A DNA stretch of 64,000 nucleotides, taken from NCBI RefSeq assembly GCF_030411995.1, contig NZ_JASNRC010000003.1:310001-374000 (forward strand). Direction: 5' to 3'. Under the pieces are notes generated by a model. The model was not told the DNA's origin. It worked only from the letters and a program-made list of their open reading frames with translations, and did no database searches. Made by a program: the position numbers and the translations under genes. This document shows, piece after piece, positions 54,135-63,722 of the stretch. The stretch comes from Massilia sp. YIM B02769 (GTDB lineage: Bacteria > Pseudomonadota > Gammaproteobacteria > Burkholderiales > Burkholderiaceae_D). Positions within the stretch are counted from its first letter, which is position 1. Every line of letters starts with the position of its first letter.

Positions 54135-54648
54135 ACACGACTTCGATGCCGAGGCGCTGTACCGCACCTTGCTCGAACAGGTACGCACGGGTCTTGCCGG
54201 CGTGCCGGATGCCGCCATCGTCGGCATCCATTCGGGCGGCGCCTGGCTGGCCGAGCGTCTGGCCGGCGACCTCGATCTGAAGAACCGCCTGGGCTTCATC
54301 GACGTCTCGTTCTACCGCGACGATTACGCGAAAAAGGGCCTGCACCCGGACGTGAAGCCGACCCACATCGGCTTCAACGTCGACGGCGCCACCATCGTGC
54401 TGGTCGACGACGTGCTGTTCACCGGCCGCACCACGCGCGCCGCGATCAACGTGCTGTTCGACTACGGCCGTCCGCAATGCATCCGGCTGGCGGCCCTGGC
54501 CGACCGCGGCGGACGCGAACTGCCGGTGGCGCCCGACTTCGTCGGCGTACGCACCACCCTCGAACAGGGCCAATCGCTGTCGCTGGCGCGCGACGCGGCC
54601 GGCCAACTCTCGCTGACCATCGAAGACGACAATGCCGAAACTGCATAA
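54121..54648 (+). CDS. pyrR: PyrR bifunctional pyrimidine regulator/uracil phosphoribosyltransferase-like
   Basis: 175 residues of the phosphoribosyltransferase fold. The PRPP motif is [18 protein letters not shown] and the N-terminal part has [16 protein letters not shown]. PyrR of Bacillus attenuates pyr mRNA; in gammaproteobacteria its role before pyrB is less clear. No obvious attenuator is seen here. Overlaps both ruvX (14 bases) and pyrB (17 bases), so tight coupling is expected. Confidence 0.93.
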   Translation: MPTTKHDFDAEALYRTLLEQVRTGLAGVPDAAIVGIHSGGAWLAERLAGDLDLKNRLGFIDVSFYRDDYAKKGLHPDVKPTHIGFNVDGATIVLVDDVLFTGRTTRAAINVLFDYGRPQCIRLAALADRGGRELPVAPDFVGVRTTLEQGQSLSLARDAAGQLSLTIEDDNAETA

Positions 54649-55609
54649 TCATCCGCAACTCAACAAGAACGGCGAGCTGCAACACCTGCTGACCATCGAG
54701 GGTCTGCCGAAGGCCATCATCCACCACATCCTCGACACCGCCCAGAGCTTCGTCGGCATCTCCGACCGCGAAGTCAAAAAGGTGCCGCTGATGCGCGGGA
54801 AAAGCGTGTTCAACCTGTTTTTTGAAAACAGCACCCGTACCCGCACCACCTTCGAGATCGCCTCCAAGCGCCTGTCGGCCGACGTCATCAACCTGAACAT
54901 CCAGGCTTCATCGACCAGCAAGGGCGAATCGCTGCTCGATACCATCGACAACCTGGCGGCCATGCACGCCGATATGTTCGTGGTGCGCCACGCGCAATCG
55001 GGCGCGCCCTACCTGATCGCCGAGCACCTGAACCGCACCGGCCAGAAGGACATCCACGTCGTGAACGCCGGCGACGGACGCCATGCGCACCCGACCCAGG
55101 GCCTGCTCGACATGTACACGATCCGCCACTACAAGCAGGACTTCACCAAGCTGCGCGTGGCGATCGTCGGCGACATCCTGCACAGCCGCGTGGCGCGTTC
55201 GGACATCCACGCGCTGACCACGCTCGGCGTGCCGGAAGTGCGCGCCATCGGCCCGCAAACCCTGCTGCCGGGCGGCCTGGAACACATGGGTGTGCGCGTG
55301 TTTAACAACATCGAGGAAGGCCTGAAGGACGTCGACGTGATCATCACGCTGCGCCTGCAGAACGAACGCATGTCGGGCGCGCTGCTGCCCTCGGCCCAGG
55401 AATACTTCAAGAGCTACGGCCTGACGCCGGAGCGCCTGGCGCTGGCGAAACCCGACGCCATCGTGATGCATCCGGGTCCGATGAACCGCGGCGTGGAAAT
55501 CGATTCGGCGGTGGCCGACGGCAAGCAGGCCGTGATCCTGCCGCAGGTGACCTTCGGCATCGCGGTGCGCATGGCAGTGATGAGTATTTTGGCGGGAGGC
55601 AGGGCTTGA
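54632..55609 (+). CDS. pyrB: Aspartate carbamoyltransferase catalytic subunit
   Basis: 325 residues. It joins carbamoyl phosphate and aspartate in pyrimidine synthesis. The carbamoyl-phosphate loop [23 protein letters not shown], the HPTQ motif and the aspartate site LRLQNERM are present. No regulatory subunit pyrI is adjacent; instead a dihydroorotase homologue follows, as in the Pseudomonas PyrB-PyrC' dodecamer. Confidence 0.97.
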   Translation: MPKLHNHPQLNKNGELQHLLTIEGLPKAIIHHILDTAQSFVGISDREVKKVPLMRGKSVFNLFFENSTRTRTTFEIASKRLSADVINLNIQASSTSKGESLLDTIDNLAAMHADMFVVRHAQSGAPYLIAEHLNRTGQKDIHVVNAGDGRHAHPTQGLLDMYTIRHYKQDFTKLRVAIVGDILHSRVARSDIHALTTLGVPEVRAIGPQTLLPGGLEHMGVRVFNNIEEGLKDVDVIITLRLQNERMSGALLPSAQEYFKSYGLTPERLALAKPDAIVMHPGPMNRGVEIDSAVADGKQAVILPQVTFGIAVRMAVMSILAGGRA

Positions 55610-55620
55610 ACTTCGCACGC

Positions 55621-56901
55621 ATGAAACTTCATATCCAGAACGGGCGCCTGATCGACCCGGCAAACGGCGTCGACCGCATCGCCGACCTGTTCATCGTCGA
55701 CGGCAAGGTGGCGGCGGTGGGCGAGGCCCCGGACGGCTTCACGGCCGATGCCAGCATCGACGCCAGCGGCATGGTGGTCGCGCCCGGCCTGGTCGATCTG
55801 TCGGCGCGCCTGCGCGAGCCCGGCTACGAATACAAGGCCACGCTGGAGTCCGAAATGCAGGCGGCGATCCAGGGCGGCGTGACCTCGCTGGTCTGCCCGC
55901 CCGACACCGACCCGGTGCTCGACGAGCCGGGCCTGGTGGAGATGCTCAAGCACCGTGCGCGCAACCTGGACCAGGCCAACGTGCACCCGCTCGGCGCGCT
56001 GACGGTGGGCCTGAAGGGCCAGGCGCTGACCGAAATGGCGGAACTGACCGAAGCCGGCTGCATCGGCTTCGCCCAGGCCGAGGTGCCGATCCTCGATACC
56101 AACGTGCTGCTGCGCGCGCTGCAGTATGCGAAAACCTTCGGCTACACGGTCTGGCTGCGTCCTCAGGATGCCCACATCGGCCGCGGCGGCGTGGCCCACA
56201 GCGGCCCGCTGGCGTCGCGCCTGGGCCTGTCCGGCGTGCCGGTGATGGCCGAGACCATCGCCCTGCACACCATCTTCGAGCTGGTGCGCTCGACCGGCGC
56301 ACGGGTCCACCTGTGCCGCATCTCGTCGGCCGCCGGCATCGAGCTGGTGCGCGCCGCCAAGGCCGAAGGCCTGCCGGTCACCTGCGACGTCGGCGTGCAC
56401 CACCTGCACATGACCGACGCCGACATCGGCTTCTTCGACTCCAACGCGCGCCTGACGCCGCCGCTGCGCACCCAGCGCGACCGCGACGCCATCCGCGCCG
56501 CCCTGGTCGACGGCACGGTCGACGCGATCTGCTCGGACCACACCCCGGTCGACGACGACGAGAAGCTGCTGCCGTTCGCCGAGGCCTCGCCCGGCGCCAC
56601 CGGCCTGGAACTGCTGCTGTCGCTGACCCTGAAATGGGCCGAGGAGCTGCATGGCGAAGAAGCACTGCTGCGCGCCCTGGCCAAGATCACCTCGCAGGCG
56701 GCGCGTACCGCCGGCCTGGCCGCGGGCCACCTGGCGCCGGGTGCGGCGGCGGACGTGGTCGTGTTCGATCCCGCCAAGCGCTGGACGGTCGACGGCGCGG
56801 CGCTCGCCAGCCAGGGCAAGCACACGCCTTTCCTCGGCTTCGAGGTGACCGGGCAGGTGCAGGCCACGGTGGTCGGCGGGCGCATCGCGTATCAGCGCTG
56901 A
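55621..56901 (+). CDS. pyrC': Dihydroorotase homologue lacking metal ligands (PyrC'-type)
   Basis: 426 residues with the amidohydrolase fold of type I dihydroorotases. The metal-binding HxH in the N-terminal block is replaced: active enzymes read DxHVHLREPG, here it is DLSARLREPG (Ser61-Ala62-Arg63). The metal-bridging Lys region reads GFAQ rather than GFK, and the later HxxH region reads HLCRIS. Only SDHTP is kept. So it is very likely non-catalytic and, by analogy with Pseudomonas, scaffolds PyrB. ATG 55621 matches family starts; TTG 55606 overlapping the pyrB stop (TTGA) has the better ribosome site. Confidence 0.9.
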   Translation: MKLHIQNGRLIDPANGVDRIADLFIVDGKVAAVGEAPDGFTADASIDASGMVVAPGLVDLSARLREPGYEYKATLESEMQAAIQGGVTSLVCPPDTDPVLDEPGLVEMLKHRARNLDQANVHPLGALTVGLKGQALTEMAELTEAGCIGFAQAEVPILDTNVLLRALQYAKTFGYTVWLRPQDAHIGRGGVAHSGPLASRLGLSGVPVMAETIALHTIFELVRSTGARVHLCRISSAAGIELVRAAKAEGLPVTCDVGVHHLHMTDADIGFFDSNARLTPPLRTQRDRDAIRAALVDGTVDAICSDHTPVDDDEKLLPFAEASPGATGLELLLSLTLKWAEELHGEEALLRALAKITSQAARTAGLAAGHLAPGAAADVVVFDPAKRWTVDGAALASQGKHTPFLGFEVTGQVQATVVGGRIAYQR

Positions 56902-56953
56902 GCGCTACGCACGCGGTGCCGCCTCCCGGCGCCGCGTCTCTCTTTCGTCATCC

Positions 56954-57700
56954 ATGATCCGTCTGCGGCTAGCCTGGCGCCTTGTGCGCGTGTTCCTGCA
57001 CCTGCTGGTGGGGCTGGCCGCCTGCGCCTTCGTCTTCCCCTGGGCGCGGCGCGGCCTGCGCGACGGCATCACGCGGCGCTGGTCGCGCCGGCTGCTGGGG
57101 ATCTGCGGCGTGCGCGTCGAGCAGGCGCCGGGGAGCCCGGTGCTGGAGCATGCGCTGTTCGTGTCGAACCACATCTCCTGGCTCGACATCTTTGTCATCA
57201 ATTCGCTGTACCCCTGCCGTTTCGTCGCCAAGGCCGAGATCCGCGCCTGGCCGGTGCTGGGCTGGCTGGTGGCCGCCGCCGGCACGGTGTTCATCGCACG
57301 CGGCAACCGGCGCGAGCTGCGCCACATCTTCAAGGGCATCGTCAGCGTGCTGGCGCTGGGCGAACGGGTGGCGTTCTTCCCGGAGGGGACGGTGGCGCAC
57401 CAGGGGCAGGTATTGCCTTTCCACGCGAATTTGTTCGAGGCGGCGATCGATGCGGGCGTGGCGGTGCAGCCTTGTGCGCTGAGCTACCTCGACGAGGCGG
57501 GGGCCTGGCATCCGAACGTGGATTATGTGGGCGAGATCACCTTTGTCGACAGCATCCTCACGATTTTGCGCGGTGGGACTATCCGGGCGCGCCTGCAGCC
57601 GCTGGCGCCGATCGATGCGGTGGGGGCGCACCGGCGCGAGCTGGCGCAGGCGGCGCATGATGCGGTGGCGTCGGCGCTTGGCTCACACGTGACGCCGTAG
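56954..57700 (+). CDS. plsC: 1-acyl-sn-glycerol-3-phosphate acyltransferase
   Basis: 248 residues with one N-terminal membrane helix (about 10-30). The catalytic SNHISWLDIF (His-x4-Asp) and the FPEGT motif are clear. It acylates lysophosphatidate to phosphatidate in membrane phospholipid synthesis. Its TAG stop lies in the first bases of the dispersed repeat. Confidence 0.93.
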   Translation: MIRLRLAWRLVRVFLHLLVGLAACAFVFPWARRGLRDGITRRWSRRLLGICGVRVEQAPGSPVLEHALFVSNHISWLDIFVINSLYPCRFVAKAEIRAWPVLGWLVAAAGTVFIARGNRRELRHIFKGIVSVLALGERVAFFPEGTVAHQGQVLPFHANLFEAAIDAGVAVQPCALSYLDEAGAWHPNVDYVGEITFVDSILTILRGGTIRARLQPLAPIDAVGAHRRELAQAAHDAVASALGSHVTP

Positions 57701-57804
57701 GGTGGGCGCCCCGTGCCCACGCGTGACGTTTGCATGGTGTTGGCGCGAAAAGCAGGCCAACAATGTTCATAGTTCACGCGTGGGCACAGGGGCGCCCACC
57801 CTAC
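57697..57804. repeat. Inverted pair of the dispersed repeat that contains both flanking stop codons
   Basis: The left arm (57697-57744) begins GTAGGGTGGGCGCCCCGTG and ends GTGTTGGC. The right arm (57756-57804) is its reverse orientation. The TAG of plsC is part of the left GTAG, and the TAG of apaH (minus strand) is part of the right CTAC. The spacer is 11 bases. Confidence 0.88.
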
Positions 57805-58643
57805 GCCTTGCCATGCGGCCGATACTCCGGACAATCCACCTGCAACAAGGTCCGGTCATCCAGGCACACCGCGGTCAGCTTTCCGCCCCACACGCAGCCG
57901 CTGTCCAGGCCAACCAGGTTCGGCCTGAGCACCAGCCCCAGCGCCGACCAGTGGCCGAACACCACCGTCACCTCGTTCGTGCGCCGTCCCGGCAGATCGA
58001 ACCACGGCACCAGCCCCGAGCCTTCCGGCCCGCTCTCGCTTTCCTTGTGCGCGAAATCCATGGTCCCATCCGGCAGGCAGAGACGCATGCGGGTGAGGGC
58101 GTTGACGATGCAGCGCAGGCGCGGGATGCCTTCCAGGTCGTCGTCCCAGCAGTCCGGCTGGTTGCCGTACATCTGGGCCAGGAAATCGATCCAGCGCTCG
58201 CTGCGCAGCATCGCCTCGACCTCGCCGGCCAGGGCCATGGTCTGGGCCGCGTCCCATTGCGGCGCCACGCCGGCATGCACCATCAGGTGGGCGTCGACGA
58301 ACATCGCCAGCGGGCGTTGGCGCAGCCAGGCGATCAGGTCATCGCGGTCGGGGGCGGCCAGGATCTCGTCCAGGGTGTCGGACTTGCTGGCCTTCTGGGC
58401 GCCGACGGCCACCGCCAGCAGGTGCAGGTCGTGGTTGCCGAGCAGGGCCTCGACCCGGCCTTCGCTGGCCTCGGACAGCGCCTTCATGCGCCGCAGCGCC
58501 ATCAGCGATTCCGGGCCGCGGTTGATCAGGTCGCCGACAAACAGGATGCGCGCCTCGCCGGCGGCATCGTCGGCGATCTTGTCGAGCAGGGCCTGGGCCT
58601 CGTGGGCGCAACCCTGCAGGTCGCCTATGACATAAGTTTTCAT
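57801..58643 (-). CDS. apaH: Symmetrical diadenosine tetraphosphatase
   Basis: 280 residues. A metallophosphatase that cleaves Ap4A to two ADP and can remove Np4 caps from RNA. Motifs in order: [35 protein letters not shown] and [10 protein letters not shown]. The start giving [12 protein letters not shown] is chosen; a long upstream extension is rejected. Convergent with plsC across the repeat. Confidence 0.95.
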   Translation of the reverse strand: MKTYVIGDLQGCAHEAQALLDKIADDAAGEARILFVGDLINRGPESLMALRRMKALSEASEGRVEALLGNHDLHLLAVAVGAQKASKSDTLDEILAAPDRDDLIAWLRQRPLAMFVDAHLMVHAGVAPQWDAAQTMALAGEVEAMLRSERWIDFLAQMYGNQPDCWDDDLEGIPRLRCIVNALTRMRLCLPDGTMDFAHKESESGPEGSGLVPWFDLPGRRTNEVTVVFGHWSALGLVLRPNLVGLDSGCVWGGKLTAVCLDDRTLLQVDCPEYRPHGKA

Positions 58644-58828
58644 TGTCTGTTCTTTTTCTGGTCGATGATGCCGGCATGGACGCGCTGCCGCAGGCGCCCG
58701 CCGTGCTGGCATACTAAATGATTTTCGCGCATGCCGGTTCGGCGCGGCTTGCGGCGGCGTCCGCGGGCCAGCAGAATGGCGGCCTGTGGCGATAACCTGA
58801 ACACCAACCTGACGAGCGTGTATTCCCG

Positions 58829-59380
58829 ATGAAAGTGCTGCCGACGATCTTTCCCGAAGTGCTGCTGATCGAGCCGACCGTGCACGCGGACGCGCGCGGC
58901 GCTTTCTTCGAATCCTATAACGCGCGCGCATTCGGGCAGGCCACCGGCTTGTGTCCGGATTTTGTCCAGGATAACCAGTCGGTATCGGTGGCGAATACCG
59001 TGCGCGGCCTGCATTACCAAGTTGGCCAGCCGCAGGGCAAGCTGGTGCGCGCGGTAAAAGGCACGGTATTCGATGTGGTGGTCGACATGCGGCGTGCGTC
59101 GCCGACTTTCGGAAAATCGCTGTCCGTGGTGCTGAGCGACAGCAACCGCCGCCAATTATGGATACCGCCGGGCTTTGCCCACGGTTTCCTGGCCCTGGGC
59201 GAGGGCGCCGAATGCGCCTACAAGATCACGTCCTACTGGTCGCCGGCACACGAGCGTATCCTGCTGTGGAATGATCCGGCCCTGGGAATCGACTGGCCCC
59301 TTACCGGTGCACCGGTCATATCGGAAAAGGACCGCGCCGGCCATTTGCTGCAAGACGCCGAACCCTGCGATTTTCCCTGA
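58829..59380 (+). CDS. rfbC: dTDP-4-dehydrorhamnose 3,5-epimerase
   Basis: 183 residues, cupin fold. It makes dTDP-4-keto-L-rhamnose for surface polysaccharides. [18 protein letters not shown] (catalytic His), [18 protein letters not shown] and [11 protein letters not shown] are diagnostic. No rfbA, rfbB or rfbD gene is adjacent, which is unusual because these are normally clustered. Confidence 0.95.
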   Translation: MKVLPTIFPEVLLIEPTVHADARGAFFESYNARAFGQATGLCPDFVQDNQSVSVANTVRGLHYQVGQPQGKLVRAVKGTVFDVVVDMRRASPTFGKSLSVVLSDSNRRQLWIPPGFAHGFLALGEGAECAYKITSYWSPAHERILLWNDPALGIDWPLTGAPVISEKDRAGHLLQDAEPCDFP

Positions 59381-59660
59381 GCGCGCCTGGCAAAATGCCT
59401 GGTGACGCCGGCTGTTTCTATACGTCATTTCTGTTGCCAATTCCGGCATCAATCCCGCCCTATCCGATTTTGCTCAATCGTGCGCACATGCCGCGCGATA
59501 AACTGATGTGTTTGGAGTTGAGAACGCTTCTCCGGTTACAATTGAATGACAGTCTTTACAAGAGCCTCAATGCATCACATCGTGTTTTGTATTGCTGGTC
59601 GGCTGGGTCTTTTCGCGCGTTGCAGGCCGCTGCCTGCCGAGTCGGAACCGCAGGATAACC

Positions 59661-60758
59661 ATGTTCTCATTCCTGGTAAGCTTCGTTTGTTCGACCCTGC
59701 TGACCCTGCTTGTAATTAAGCAGGCGAAATTGCACGAGCCTGCACTCGACAGCGATTTCCAGGGTGTGCAACGCGCCCATACCCACCTGGTGGCGCGTAT
59801 CGGCGGCTTGCCGATTTATTTCGCGGTGCTGGTCAGCGCCGTCATTTCGATCTGGCGCGAACCAATCCTGCTGCAGTGGATGGCGGCGCTGTTGTTCAGC
59901 GCCTTTGTCGCGTTTATCGGCGGGATCGTCGAGGATTACACCGGCACCGTGCGCGCCTCGCGCCGCCTCCTGCTGACCATGGCCGGCGCCTTGCTCGGCT
60001 ATCTGCTCCTCGACGCCAAGATCGACCGTCTCGACCTGCCATTCGGCGTGTTCATGCTCTCGGCCTGGGTCGTGCTGCCGCTTACGGTACTGGCCGTGGC
60101 CGGTATTGCGAATGCCGTGAATATCATCGACGGCTTTAATGGCCTGGCCAGCATGGTCACCATCTGCATGCTGCTGTCGCTGGCCTATGTCGCCCTGCAG
60201 GTGGGCGATGTCTTCGTGCTGATCGCGGCATTGACGGTGGCCGGCGCCACCGCCGGCTTCCTGGTCTGGAATTATCCGGTAGGGCTGATATTCCTCGGCG
60301 ATGGCGGCGCCTACTTCATCGGATTCATGCTGGGTGAACTGGCTTTGCTGCTGGTGATGCGCAATCCCGAGGTATCGACCTGGTATGCGGCTTTGCTGCT
60401 GATTTATCCGGCTTTCGAAACCGTCTTTTCCGCTTATCGACGAATGTTTGTACGGGGAAAATCGCCGGCGGTGCCGGATGGAATACATCTGCACAGCCTG
60501 ATTTTCAGGCGGGTAGTGCGGTGGACGGTGGGCAGAAAAGAAGCGCGCGCACTGCTCAAGCGCAATGCGCGGACCTCGCCCTATTTGTGGCTTTTTTCGC
60601 TCATGGCAGTCATCCCGGCGACATTATTCTGGCAGAATACAAGCGTATTGATAGTTTTCTGTTTATTGTTCGTTATCAGTTACCTGTGGCTGTATGCGCG
60701 TATTGTTCGATTCAGGTCCCCGCGGTGGCTGATTTGGCGCAAGAAGGACTGGCAATAA
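59661..60758 (+). CDS. MraY/WecA-like undecaprenyl-phosphate glycosyl-1-phosphate transferase
   Basis: 365 residues with about eleven membrane helices. Catalytic motifs are GIVEDYTG (DD-like, one Asp replaced by Glu), NIIDGFNGLA (NxxDGxNGL), LGDGGAYFIGF and the cytoplasmic HLHSLIFRR loop. Such enzymes transfer a sugar phosphate to undecaprenyl phosphate to start O-antigen or capsule units; whether it uses GlcNAc is inference. ATG follows AGGATAACC. A TACAAT with TTGGAG 19 bp upstream (59512-59542) may be the promoter. Confidence 0.88.
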   Translation: MFSFLVSFVCSTLLTLLVIKQAKLHEPALDSDFQGVQRAHTHLVARIGGLPIYFAVLVSAVISIWREPILLQWMAALLFSAFVAFIGGIVEDYTGTVRASRRLLLTMAGALLGYLLLDAKIDRLDLPFGVFMLSAWVVLPLTVLAVAGIANAVNIIDGFNGLASMVTICMLLSLAYVALQVGDVFVLIAALTVAGATAGFLVWNYPVGLIFLGDGGAYFIGFMLGELALLLVMRNPEVSTWYAALLLIYPAFETVFSAYRRMFVRGKSPAVPDGIHLHSLIFRRVVRWTVGRKEARALLKRNARTSPYLWLFSLMAVIPATLFWQNTSVLIVFCLLFVISYLWLYARIVRFRSPRWLIWRKKDWQ

Positions 60759-60834
60759 ATTGCCAATGTAGTATATTGCGACATTTGGTGAGAATTCACC
60801 GGAATTGGATTAACTCAACTCTCGAGGAACGATG

Positions 60835-61146
60835 ATGGATCTGTCAAATATGTCGGTAGGTGATTTGCGCAATCTGCAGGAGCAAATCAAACAGGAAATG
60901 AAAAAGCGCGAAGTGCAGGAAGTGCAGAAGGCGCGCGAACAAATCCTGGCAATTGCCCAAAGCGTGGGCGTACCGCTGAAAGATCTGATCGCCACCAATG
61001 CCCGCGGTGCGAAAACCGGTTCGGTCGCCGTGCGTTACCGCCACCCGGATAACCAGTCGCAGCAATGGACCGGCCGCGGCCGCCAACCGAAATGGGTCAA
61101 GGAATGGGTTGAAGGCGGCAAGTCGCTCGACAAACTGCGCGTCTGA
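60835..61146 (+). CDS. H-NS family nucleoid-associated protein
   Basis: 103 residues. An N-terminal coiled-coil (about 6-45, VGDLRNLQEQIKQEMKKREV) for oligomerisation and the C-terminal DNA-binding core YRHPDNQSQQWTGRGRQPKWV, the betaproteobacterial H-NS/Bv3F type. ATG 60835 is chosen over the ATG three bases earlier because GAGG is then seven bases away. It silences AT-rich DNA in relatives. It lies between surface-polysaccharide genes. Confidence 0.92.
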   Translation: MDLSNMSVGDLRNLQEQIKQEMKKREVQEVQKAREQILAIAQSVGVPLKDLIATNARGAKTGSVAVRYRHPDNQSQQWTGRGRQPKWVKEWVEGGKSLDKLRV

Positions 61147-61171
61147 TTGCCAGTCTCTGAGGTTTCCTCAT

Positions 61172-61230
61172 TCACCGGCGCTCGCCGGTGATGCACCACC
61201 CACGCGGCCTGGGGTTTTCCCCTTGGCCGC
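61172..61230 (+). terminator. Two hairpins after the H-NS gene
   Basis: TCACCGGCG-CT-CGCCGGTGA (61172-61191) and GCGGCC-T-GGGG-TTTT-CCCC-TT-GGCCGC (61204-61230) lie in tandem. Neither has a strong T-run. A TACAAT at 61240-61245 downstream may belong to the promoter of the next gene. Confidence 0.5.
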
Positions 61231-61344
61231 GCTTGCCGCTACAATACTCCCTGTTTTGTCATCCCTCTAACATGTGGCAATGCTGCGCCCATTCGCGCCT
61301 GCGAATCGCGTGCGCCCGCTGACACTGCTTTCTCAAGGTAGAAC

Positions 61345-62730
61345 ATGGTTGCTCTCTCGAAGACGATTTTCAAGGCATACGACATCCGCGGCGTGATCGA
61401 CAGCACGCTCGACGCCGGCGTGGCGCGTTCCATCGGCCAGGCCTTCGGCAAGGCGGCACTGGCCAAGGGCGAGCGCAAGGTCGTGATCGGCCGCGACGGC
61501 CGCCTGTCCGGCCCTGCCCTGGCCGCGGCCCTGGCCGAAGGCCTGCAGGCCGCCGGCGTCGACGTCGTCGACCTGGGCATGGTCGCCACGCCGATGGTCT
61601 ACTTCGCCACCAACGTCCTCGAAGGCACGCGTTCGGGCATCATGGTCACCGGCAGCCACAACCCGCCCGACTACAACGGTTTCAAGATGGTGCTGGCCGG
61701 CGAAGCGATCTACGGCGATGCCATCACCGGGCTGTACGACAGCATCGTGGCCCACGACGGCAAGGACGCGGAGCAGCAGGGCGGCTACAGCACCCACGAC
61801 ATCCGCGCCGCCTACCTCGAGCGCATCGTCGGCGACGTGAAAGTGGCGCGTCCGATCAAGATCGCGGTCGACTGCGGCAACGGCGTGGCCGGCGCCTTCG
61901 CCGGGGACCTGTACCGCGGCATGGGCTGCGACGTCATCGAGCTGTTCTGCGAAGTCGACGGCCACTTCCCGAATCACCACCCGGACCCGGCGCACCCGGA
62001 AAACCTGCAGGACCTGATCCGCGCCCTGCAGACCACCGATGCCGAGATCGGCCTCGCCTTCGACGGCGACGGCGACCGCCTGGGCATCGTCACCAAGGAT
62101 GGCCACATCATTTATCCGGACCGCCAGATGATGCTGTTCGCGGCCGATGTCCTGGAGCGCAATCCGGGCGCCGAAATCCTGTACGACGTGAAGTGCACGC
62201 GCCATCTTGGCCCGTGGATCGAGCAGCACGGCGGCCGCGCCCTGATGTACAAGACCGGCCACTCGCTGGTGAAGGCCAAGCTGAAGGAAACCGGTTCCCC
62301 GCTGGGCGGCGAAATGAGCGGCCACATCTTCTTCAAGGACCGCTGGTATGGCTTCGACGACGGCCTGTACTCGGGCGCGCGCATGCTGGAACTGCTGACG
62401 CGCCACGCCGACCCGTCGAGCGTGCTGAATGCGCTGCCGACCGCGATCAGCACGCCGGAGCTGCACCTGCACCTGGAAGAGGGCGAGAACTTCGCGCTGA
62501 TCGACAAGCTGCGCAGCGACGCGACCTTCCCGACGTCGGAAAAGATCAACGACATCGACGGCCTGCGCGTCGAGTATGCCGACGGCTTCGGCCTGGCGCG
62601 TTCCTCGAACACCACGCCGGTGGTGGTGCTGCGCTTCGAAGGCGAAAGCCCGGAAGCCCTGGCGCGCATCCAGGACGAATTCCGCAGCGTGATCCTGGCC
62701 GCGAAGCCGGATGCCAAACTGCCGTTCTGA
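61345..62730 (+). CDS. Phosphomannomutase/phosphoglucomutase
   Basis: 461 residues of the AlgC/ManB alpha-D-phosphohexomutase family. The phosphoserine is Ser104 in VTGSHNPPDYNG, the metal loop FDGDGDRLG and the sugar loop GGEMSGHIFF are present. It interconverts 6- and 1-phosphates of mannose or glucose for LPS and exopolysaccharide precursors. Eleven bases separate it from waaC. Confidence 0.95.
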   Translation: MVALSKTIFKAYDIRGVIDSTLDAGVARSIGQAFGKAALAKGERKVVIGRDGRLSGPALAAALAEGLQAAGVDVVDLGMVATPMVYFATNVLEGTRSGIMVTGSHNPPDYNGFKMVLAGEAIYGDAITGLYDSIVAHDGKDAEQQGGYSTHDIRAAYLERIVGDVKVARPIKIAVDCGNGVAGAFAGDLYRGMGCDVIELFCEVDGHFPNHHPDPAHPENLQDLIRALQTTDAEIGLAFDGDGDRLGIVTKDGHIIYPDRQMMLFAADVLERNPGAEILYDVKCTRHLGPWIEQHGGRALMYKTGHSLVKAKLKETGSPLGGEMSGHIFFKDRWYGFDDGLYSGARMLELLTRHADPSSVLNALPTAISTPELHLHLEEGENFALIDKLRSDATFPTSEKINDIDGLRVEYADGFGLARSSNTTPVVVLRFEGESPEALARIQDEFRSVILAAKPDAKLPF

Positions 62731-62741
62731 AGCGAGCCTGA

Positions 62742-63722
62742 ATGAAGATCCTGCTGGTGCGGGTGTCGTCGCTGGGCGACGCCCTGCATAACCTGCCGAT
62801 GGTGGCCGATATCCTGCGCCACCATCCGCACGCGACGATCGACTGGGTGGTCGAAGAGGGCTATGTCAGCCTGGTGCGCCTGAATCCGCACGTCCGGAAG
62901 ATCATCCCGTTCGCGCTGCGGCGCTGGCGCAAGGGCCTCGGCAAACCCAAGACCCGCGCCGAGATGAAGGCCTTCTGGCGCACCCTGCGCGAAGAAGAAT
63001 ACGACGTCGTGTTCGATACCCAGGGCCTGCTGAAGACCGGTGTGATCATGGGCGCCGCACGCGTCAAGCCGGGCGGGCGCAAGGTCGGCCTGGCCAACGG
63101 CAGCGAAGGCTCGGGCTACGAAGGCATCTCGCGCTTCTTCCACACCGAGAGCATCCCGCTCGACCCGCGTACGCACGCGGTGGCGCGCGGGCGCCTGGTG
63201 GCGGGCGCCGCGCTCGGCTATGCGGTCGACACGCCGCCCGATTTCGGCTTGCCGGCGCCGCAAGTTTCAAACCGGCCGGACTGGCTGCCGGCCGAAAGCT
63301 ATGCCGTGTTCTTCCACGGGACCGCACGCGACGCCAAGAAGTGGGCGCCGCAGAACTGGATCGCGCTGGGCCATGCATTGGCGCCGATGCCGGTGCTGCT
63401 GCCCTGGGGTTCGGAGAAGGAAAAGGGGGAAGCCGAGGCGCTGGCCGCCGGCATCCCGCATGCACGCGTGTTGCCGAAACTGTCGATGATGGATGCCGTC
63501 ACCCTGGCCCAGCAGGCCGCGCTGGCAGTTGGCGTCGATACCGGCCTGACCCACATCGCCGCCGCTTTCTACCGGCCGACGGTGGAGATCTATGCCGATT
63601 CGCCGAAGTGGAAGACCGAGGGTAACTGGTCGCCGCGCATCGTCAACCTAGGCGAGATGGGCGCGCCGCCGTCCGCCGATGAGGTGATCGCGGCCGCCCG
63701 CGCGCTGCTGCAAACGATATGA
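62742..63722 (+). CDS. waaC: LPS heptosyltransferase I
   Basis: 326 residues, GT9 family. N-terminal MKILLVRVSSLGDALHNLPM and the C-terminal GVDTGLTHIAAAFYRPTVEIY are typical of WaaC, which adds the first heptose to Kdo2-lipid A at the inner membrane. Its stop overlaps the waaA ATG by four bases. Confidence 0.95.
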   Translation: MKILLVRVSSLGDALHNLPMVADILRHHPHATIDWVVEEGYVSLVRLNPHVRKIIPFALRRWRKGLGKPKTRAEMKAFWRTLREEEYDVVFDTQGLLKTGVIMGAARVKPGGRKVGLANGSEGSGYEGISRFFHTESIPLDPRTHAVARGRLVAGAALGYAVDTPPDFGLPAPQVSNRPDWLPAESYAVFFHGTARDAKKWAPQNWIALGHALAPMPVLLPWGSEKEKGEAEALAAGIPHARVLPKLSMMDAVTLAQQAALAVGVDTGLTHIAAAFYRPTVEIYADSPKWKTEGNWSPRIVNLGEMGAPPSADEVIAAARALLQTI

